A stretch of 64,000 nt of DNA from Rhodocollybia butyracea (taxonomy: Eukaryota > Basidiomycota > Agaricomycetes > Agaricales > Omphalotaceae). Shown here in pieces: positions 57,072-64,000 of the stretch. The stretch is taken from the NCBI GenBank assembly GCA_015501585.1, contig JADNRY010000059.1, positions 214,932-278,931 on the forward strand, in the 5' to 3' direction. The notes under the pieces are model-generated. The model saw nothing but the letters and a program-made list of their open reading frames with translations. It ran no database searches and was not told the origin of the DNA. The stretch's first letter is position 1. Each line of letters starts with the position of its first letter. A program made the translations under genes and the position numbers.

Positions 57072-60000
57072 ATGGCAAGTGATTTCATCGTGAAAGTCGA
57101 ACCAACATTAAAGTTCTGCTTGTCAGTCGCGCGTCATCTGGACAATCTTTCTATTACTGCTGCCCCTCCGTCTTTCGCTAATCAGCAGTATTACAACCCT
57201 CCTCCTTATGTAAACAATGCACCTTACCCAGAATACTCGCACGAAATCCAGTATCTGAGGTCAAATCACCCCCAGGGGACAACGGGATTTGCAAACAGGG
57301 ACGAATACTGGGAACGAACTAGGGATCAGGCAGTAGCTTTGCTCAGTCAACAAGCTGGAATGTAAGTTTTTCTTTAGTTTTTGGTTGCACGAATACTTAT
57401 ATGCGATAGATCTTATCCGTATCCGCCCGCTCAACAGTGGACTACGCCGCATACAAACTCTGTGTCGTCCTATCAAACCCCAAATTTAGCACAGGCCATA
57501 TTCTCCAACGGCTATCCTACTCCGCCGGTAGTACCACCTCGGTCGAGCTCATACACCTCCAGTTTAGCTGGGGCGTTAGGCCCGATACCATCCCCTCCAA
57601 ACCAGCTGTATACTCAGCTGCAGCAGCAGCATATTTTACCTCCTCGTCAACATCACGCACCGGCTGACAGCCTGTCTTTTTTCAACAATGTTGTCACCCA
57701 GAAGTCTCAGCAAATGCAGCAGAACGTGCACCAGCCTGATGTTCACATAGTTGAATCACGCAATTTGCAGAAACCCGAACAGTTGACTCCAGGAAAAAAG
57801 AGGAAAAACGAGGTCTTCGTAGAAGTGTCTCCCAGCAAACGAGCCAATCTAGGGCATGGTCAAAGTACATCGAATATTCCATCTACGCCATCCAGACTTG
57901 GTCAAAGTAGCGTTAAATCATCTTCGGCCCCGTCTATTTTTCCGAAGACGCCATCCACAACTCACAGTTCTGCGTCTTCCGTTCCTTTGACCCCCTCCAC
58001 CCTTGGTCTAGCCACTCCTCAGAGTAGACGTAGTATCAGTACGGTCAGTGGTACTAGCTTCACTCGCAAGACGCTTACTTTGGACCGTATCGAATCTGTT
58101 CCCGCTCTCCAAAAACCTTTTATTACCCCCACTACTGGTGGTCGCACGAAAAAGAGCAAGAATATCCATCACCCCGATGATTCAGAAACAGAACTCGAGG
58201 ATGACGAGGACGAGCTCAATCTGACGTCTAGTCCTCTCAAACCTCTCCTGTATGACTCTACGACAAAGTCAAAAACGCAAAGCTGGCCGTGACCAACCTC
58301 TTTCCCATGATAGAGACGATCGCGCTCCTATCGATAAACTTGTTCTATTGATTCAGGAGATTTTCGATGTAGAGGACGGGCTGCCCTCAGACCCCTCTCC
58401 CGTGGACCTTTCAAGAGACGGAATATTTAATCCTGAATCCGATGATTCCTCCAAACCACAACTTTGCGCCGTCACCATTCGCAAACTGACCAAGTATATT
58501 GGCCAAGTAAGAGGCGGGAGGGGGCTTGGGAAAAGTGTTCACACTTCACCGGTCAAGGGGCGAGCTGGCCGAGGCGGAAGGATTGGTGATATCGACTCTG
58601 ATATCCTCAGTAGGCTACTCAGGTTGCTTGCTCGGAGTGTGAAGATTGGTGAAGGGCTAGATCCGTTTGGTGCCATTTCAGGGGCCGCAGTAAAAGGCGT
58701 ATCCTCTACTAGCCCTCATAAAACTCCACGGAAGAAGAAGAGTCGGACGCCCCTGGACAAAGACGAAGGAGATACAGGACAAGACGAGGAAAAGGACGAG
58801 ATCGAGGTCGAAGGTGGCCATCTAGATGTAAAATCGAAGGAGCCGAAGACCCCGAAGAAAGATAAAGGGAAGGGAAAGGCATCTGTTGGTGTGATAACCA
58901 CTCCTTCGGTGATTGACCTTGACATCCTCTTACGCAAACTGGTTTCAAGTCGAGATGGGGTTTTCGCTGCTGAAAGTATTATCGCTCTTCTAGGTGGAGA
59001 GAGCGTCAAGGTCACCAAAGGAGAAATGCTCAGCAAACAGCTTTATTCAGAGGAAATCATCCTCGGGTGTTTCAATGTTGTCAAAAGTGCGCTAGAAGGC
59101 GAAGTCTATCCCTTCGTCGAAGCCTGTTCAGGCATTGGCAGTGGACTGTTGATGTACATTGTCACGGCTCCGGGCTCCAAAGCTCCAACTTCCATTGATC
59201 CTTCCACTTCGAGTCACCCTCCATTTCAGCGAAAACGGAGGCATGTAAGCATCTCCTCGGCGAGATATTTACTGCTGTTTCTGCGATACTACCCAGGATT
59301 AGCGCGCTTGTAGGTGGTGCGAATGCTGGAGGTGATAGTGTAATGCCCATGAGTGATGCGTTGTTATTAAGGCTGTTTATGTTGGTATCGGCCCCTTTTT
59401 TATCAGTTCAGATGAGGGTTCGCAGATGGTTCATGACGACTGGGACGGTGAAGAGAAGGGTAAAAGCAAGGCGAAAGGCAAAGTCAAGAAGCGCCAGGGC
59501 GGTGGTTTACTTGCGACCACCTTCGGTAAGAGCGCGATGCGGGGCTTGAGAATGGATGCGTTGGGGTTGATTAGGAGTGTGAGTCACAATCTTTCTCGTA
59601 CTGCAGAACTGGTTATTCATATTTCTTGTCCTTCAGATTTTGCTCACCACGATGATCAGCGTACTTGGATTATCGAGGAAATACTCTCGTCCCTTATCAA
59701 AGTATCTCATGCTAAAAGTGGCAAATCCACCGATCAGTTCAGGCTTCGCGATGGACGTTCCATGCGCACAGTGTCGGCGCTTCTGCTCCAGCTCGTCCAG
59801 ACAAGTGCACACGACGTAAGACTAGAAGCACGAAAGATTGACCGTGCAAGGCAGGCCAAAGTTGCCCTCCGGAGGCAAGAGAGTATAATCGTTGAAAGCC
59901 AACAATCTCAGACGAACATTGGTCACAATGAGAAGTTTCTTGACGAGGAAGATCGCGCTACCATCAGACTTCATAATTCCGCTCTCGCCTCCCCACTCAA

Positions 60001-63000
60001 AGCTGCTACTTTCATTGTCCACTTTCTTACTTCTAGGTCCGGTAAAACCAAGACGACGAAAGACTCGAACGAAGCCGAATACCGAGCGATATTTGATGCT
60101 CTTGTCCAAGACTGTCTCACCGTGTGGTGCTGGCCAGAATGGCCTAGTGCAGGGGTTGTGCTGAACGTTGTCGTGAAATGTATGACGGATAATCTCAAAG
60201 AGAAGAAAGGTGAAAAAGAAGCGACCGGGGATAACAACGCAGGCAAATCAATGGCATTGGAACACTTGGGGGTTATCGCGGCCAAGGTCAGGAGCTTGGC
60301 ACTCAAGGTCGAGGGTAAGGACGACAAGATAAATACCTCCGTTCCGCTGTCCTCTAGTGGAAGTACTGGATCTTCAAAGGCCAAATCAAAGTCATTAAAG
60401 TCCTTGACTCAGGTTTACCAAATCCTTTGTGTTTAGTTAGATGTATGCTGATAATGTATGATATAGATCGTCGACGATTTGGACCTGAAAGAGTTGGACC
60501 GGTATCTCAGTGCTCACTGGGACGTGGTGGCTCATCTGGGAAAGAGAGCTGCCGAGGATCAAGCATACGATGTATAGATGACCTTTTGGATTCAGGTTAC
60601 TTGAAATTAACGTCTTTTCAATAGAGTGCCCAAGAACTTAGTACTGCTGCGCTTGGCCATGATCTTGCTGGTGCACTACAGAGGCTTGCTCAATGGATTG
60701 AAGAGGAAACTGATGACAGACTCCGCGGCAAGGTCACAGACACTAACGACGATGGCGATGCAGTGGATCTTCAAAGAAAAAGTTGGGGGAACTGGCCCAG
60801 GATTAACTAATTCTAGGAGATCAAGAGCAAGGCTCCAGCCTTTTGGCGAGAAGCTCAAGATTGCTCTGAGAGAGGTTTGGAAGGAGCGGGGTGCGGATCT
60901 ATTTGATCTCGGGTATGTGTATTCGGTGGTGCCATTATCTTTTTTTCCGCTTCATCTTTTCATGCAGTTCTCCCGAAGAGGTTGTTCGCGTTGATCGTCA
61001 AGCTGAGGAGATTGGTATTGTCCAGGGTAGCAGCTTGAAGAAGTGGTTCATGCGCATGTTGACGGACACGCTGCAGGCGTTGGATGCTCCAGTTATCTTT
61101 ATGCGCACCAAGGCTTTGCGGGCCCTAGGACAAATTATCACCAGTGATCCTAGCATTCTGGTCATGGCGAGTATTCGATGTTGAACCTTTGGCTTAAGTT
61201 TAACCATCTACATCTACAGCCCGAAGTTCGGAAAGGGATTTGAAAGCCATTTACTTGATAGCTCACCTGCTGTCCGTGACGCAGCTGTCGAGCTCATTGG
61301 AAAATATATGATTGATTCGCCAGATGTCGCCGCTGATTATTATTCCAAGATCGCGGATCGCATCGCTGTAAGCTTCGATTTTGGTTTTGAAGGCGAGACT
61401 GATCACAATTTGCCAGGATACGGGTCTTGGCGTTCGAAAACGAGTTATTAAGCTTCTAAAAACTTTTTATGTTGTTACAGACAGCGTCCAGCGTCAAACA
61501 GATATCGCCACCAAACTGGTTCTTCGAATGATGGACGAAGATGACACTGTTAAAGACCTCGCAATCAAGGCAGTGGAGGAACTGTGGTTCCTTCGGCGCA
61601 ACCTTCAATGCCGCCATCTGCTCTCAAACACTCGAAGCTCACCACTGGAGATACCAAAGAAGATTCCAACGATTTGTTACAGAACAAAGTCGCTGTTATC
61701 ATGGCTGTTTCGGCAAACTTTCGTGACAGGCAGTCTCCTCTGGAAGATCTTCTTCATAAGGTCATGCACACGAAGGAAGAAGGCAGTGGTGAAGCGCGCG
61801 CGATGCACCTCAGATATAAAGAAATATGTGACGTCTTGATTGATGGGCTCGTTGATGCCTCCGATCTGCCTGGTTTTCGTGGGTGCGAATGCTTCTCTTC
61901 AGAATTAGAGCTAACGATAGTTTCCAGACTGTCGTTAACTGTATCCGCACCATCAATCTTATTGCATCCGCCTATCCTATGGTCATTGGTTCTCAAAACG
62001 CATTAACGCTCTTACCTTACTTGAAGAACCCCAGTAATGTATTAGTCTTGACCTGTCTTGATATGATTTCAAGTTTGATTTGTACTCAAACAGGCCTGAA
62101 GAGCAAATGACAAGCGACTATCTATTGAAGACCTTCCGTGCCGCTATTCCACATATGCCCAAGACCGCAGCAAAGTTCGGACAAGACCTCCAGGTTCAAA
62201 CTGCAAACCAATGGTAACCAAACCATCTGCCACAGGAGGCATCGCAGTGAGTAAATTGAATTGAATGGGAATGAGTATCCAATCTTGCATATCGTATAGA
62301 CTCTGCAAGAAGTCGTCGCTTGCCTTTGTACCGTTGTTCAATATCTTACTCATGAGTTTACCCGCTTAGTGGCCTTGCTCAAGTCTTGTAACGGTGAGTT
62401 TATAAAGAACTTTCGATGAGGCTTGTATAATTTCTTGAAAAATCTAGCGCGTCTTCAGCAAGCGATTGGAAAACCGGAAGATTCGATCCTTGCAGCTAAC
62501 GAATTTAAAACGCTTAGCACTCTCATCTTCATCGTTTCGTTGCTGGCGGAAAACTGTGATTTTGACAAACTCCGAGTCGAGCAGCCTACTACGGCGACTG
62601 ATCTCGACGCTATTTCATCCACCTCCATTACCGAGCATGTTTATACTAGTCTGATTCATCTTCACCAACGATATCGAGATGCAACTTTCCGTGCCCGCGT
62701 TTTTGCCGTGCCTCGGTTTTCTGTTTCGTGCACAGCCAACGCTCATGATTTTAGACAAGTCCGCTGCGATTATGGACGAGATCTTTGCTTCTGAAGATTC
62801 AGATGGCAAAGCCCGACTATTGAAGATCATTCAGGATTTTTTAATTTCAGAATCTATTAAGCACTCTCAGAAGGAGAAAGGTTGATTACTTTTTGCTTGT
62901 TAAACAATTTCTCACTTTTGCACGTAGAGAGCGCACAGTCGCGTACTAAACCTACACAAGTGAACATGGATGAACTTGTTGGTAATACAGATGGATTTGC

Positions 63001-64000
63001 CGACTCTGGGTATATAATCATACATTGTGGTGCTGTGAATACTTTACTGATCGCATTGTAGTGTCAGCTCCGCTGTTGTTCAGCGCTACTTGGATCCTAT
63101 TCTCGATGCTGCGTTTTCTCAGCACGCTCATATACAAGCGTCTGCGCTTGATATTCTTTCGTTTACAGTCAAGCAAGGACTGGCGCATCCGCTTCAAGTA
63201 TGTGTCTGTACTTTAACCAATGCTTTATTTTTGACATCCCATGTAGTCCTTCCCCATCATAGTCGCACTAGAAACAAGTTCGAATGCGTCGTTGAGTAAT
63301 CGCGCAAGTGCTCTGCATGCCATATTGCACAATAAACACACGTCACTTCTAAATAGCCGGTTTACAATGAGTGCTTGGAAGTCTTTTGAATATCAACGGA
63401 AGATAACTCCTGATACTGTTCACGGTGCGGATTTCGTGCAAAAAAAAACAAAAGCTGGCTCATGTATTTGTAGGGTATCGGATGCAGCCAACCCCTGTTG
63501 CAGTTCTTCAGCGTTGGTATTCACTTGTACGCGACAAGCGAGCTCAACGACAAGACTTTCTAAAGGCGCTAGTCAAAGTCTTTCAGGACCGGCCGGATTA
63601 CAAGTCGTCCCAGGTACGAATGTCTTTGAGTATTGAGATATGATGTTCGACCTTTCATTAGGATGATATTCATTTCACGAGGTATATGGCCGAAAATTTC
63701 TCTGCCTTCGAGTACAAGACGCAGGAAGAGGTGTTTACGGTGATCAAGTTCCTCACGACTGTGTTGTCCACTGCTGGTTTGCACATCTTGGAAATTTTGT
63801 CGCCAGCGCATCTGCTTTCGGAACTCCATGCTGTACGTGAATATATATCCTTGTACAATAACATTAATATCTGTGTCGCAGACGGACCAGGGCGAACAAG
63901 TGGTTATCGAGAATGATGTTACCGATGAATACCCTTGATCCGTACCTCTGTAATAATCGGGATGGTGATGTTGCTGAAAGCACACCTGAAGACGTTATAC
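57072..64000 (+). CDS. SCC2: Cohesin loader Scc2/Mis4/NIPBL, 3'-truncated, with apparent frame breaks
   Basis: HEAT-repeat protein that with Scc4 loads cohesin onto DNA. Exons I place: 57072-57361, 57410-58249, 58314-59160, 59214-59309, 59372-59576, 59637-60412, 60467-60571, 60625-60762, 60839-60912, 60968-61166 and on to the edge. The N-terminus is Pro/Gln/Ser-rich, followed by a basic/acidic linker. Conserved blocks: EDQRxW-like [124 protein letters not shown]. Boundaries between 59161 and 59426 and around 60763-60838 are uncertain because alternative introns fit. Between 61.2 and 64.0 kb the conserved reading needs six single-base corrections (see findings). No stop codon lies in frame at the right edge, so the gene continues outside. 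Confidence 0.92.

Noticed and set aside
59241..59250. Apparent 8-nt insertion breaking SCC2 before HLLGEIF
   Set aside because: An upstream intron (59161-59213) puts the preceding sequence in frame as [12 protein letters not shown], so no lesion is needed there.
1..64000. CRISPR arrays, operons and bacterial-type elements
   Set aside because: The window is eukaryotic with spliced genes; no array of regular repeats with spacers exists.

Overview
The window is nuclear DNA of a filamentous basidiomycete, most likely an Agaricomycete. Genes sit on both strands and are cut by many 45-70 bp GT-AG introns with CTNAC-like branch points. The protein set fits this: a fungal phytochrome hybrid kinase, a TALE-type homeobox regulator with a WMINARRR helix, a Zn2Cys6 factor, and NUD1/CDC11 and SCC2/MIS4 homologues. 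All coordinates come from manual splicing. Most gene models below are exon chains whose lengths sum to a multiple of three and which keep family motifs across every junction.

Layout. 1-19.3 kb is compact: a 5'-truncated TBC-domain protein (+), ETF beta subunit (+), a very long myristoylable RING-H2 protein (-), a DHA1-type MFS transporter (-), the exosome nuclease RRP6 (-), a secreted PEBP protein (-), pyridoxamine-phosphate oxidase (-), and a small single-pass membrane protein (+) that shares an 87-bp promoter with the oxidase. 20.4-37 kb holds a Zn2Cys6 factor (-), a 2.7-kb divergent gap, phytochrome (+), a short-chain dehydrogenase (-) and a USP8/DOA4-like deubiquitinase (+). A small histone-fold protein of the POLE4/DPB3 type (-) follows at 37.4-38.2 kb. 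38.2-46.2 kb is a gene-poor island with one doubtful ORF, short tandem repeats and hairpins. 46.2-53.2 kb carries a NUD1/CDC11-like leucine-rich-repeat scaffold (+) and the homeobox factor (+). 53.2-57.1 kb is another gap. 57.1 kb to the right edge is SCC2/NIPBL (+), 3'-truncated.

Functions. Most genes are conserved single-copy functions: vesicle traffic (TBC), mitochondrial electron transfer (ETFB), nuclear RNA decay (RRP6), vitamin B6 metabolism (PNPO), endosomal deubiquitination (USP), replication/chromatin (POLE4-like), spindle-pole signalling (NUD1) and cohesin loading (SCC2). Regulatory genes are the phytochrome, the homeobox factor and the Zn2Cys6 factor. I see no biosynthetic cluster, transposase, reverse transcriptase, CRISPR array, tRNA or rRNA, and nothing I can defend as a wholly new system. 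The points most worth checking are a TBC domain lacking its glutamine finger, a 23-bp perfect palindrome before ETFB, two GC-AG introns that the reading frames require, a 13-nt exon in the zinc cluster, and six single-base frame discrepancies confined to the last 3 kb of SCC2.
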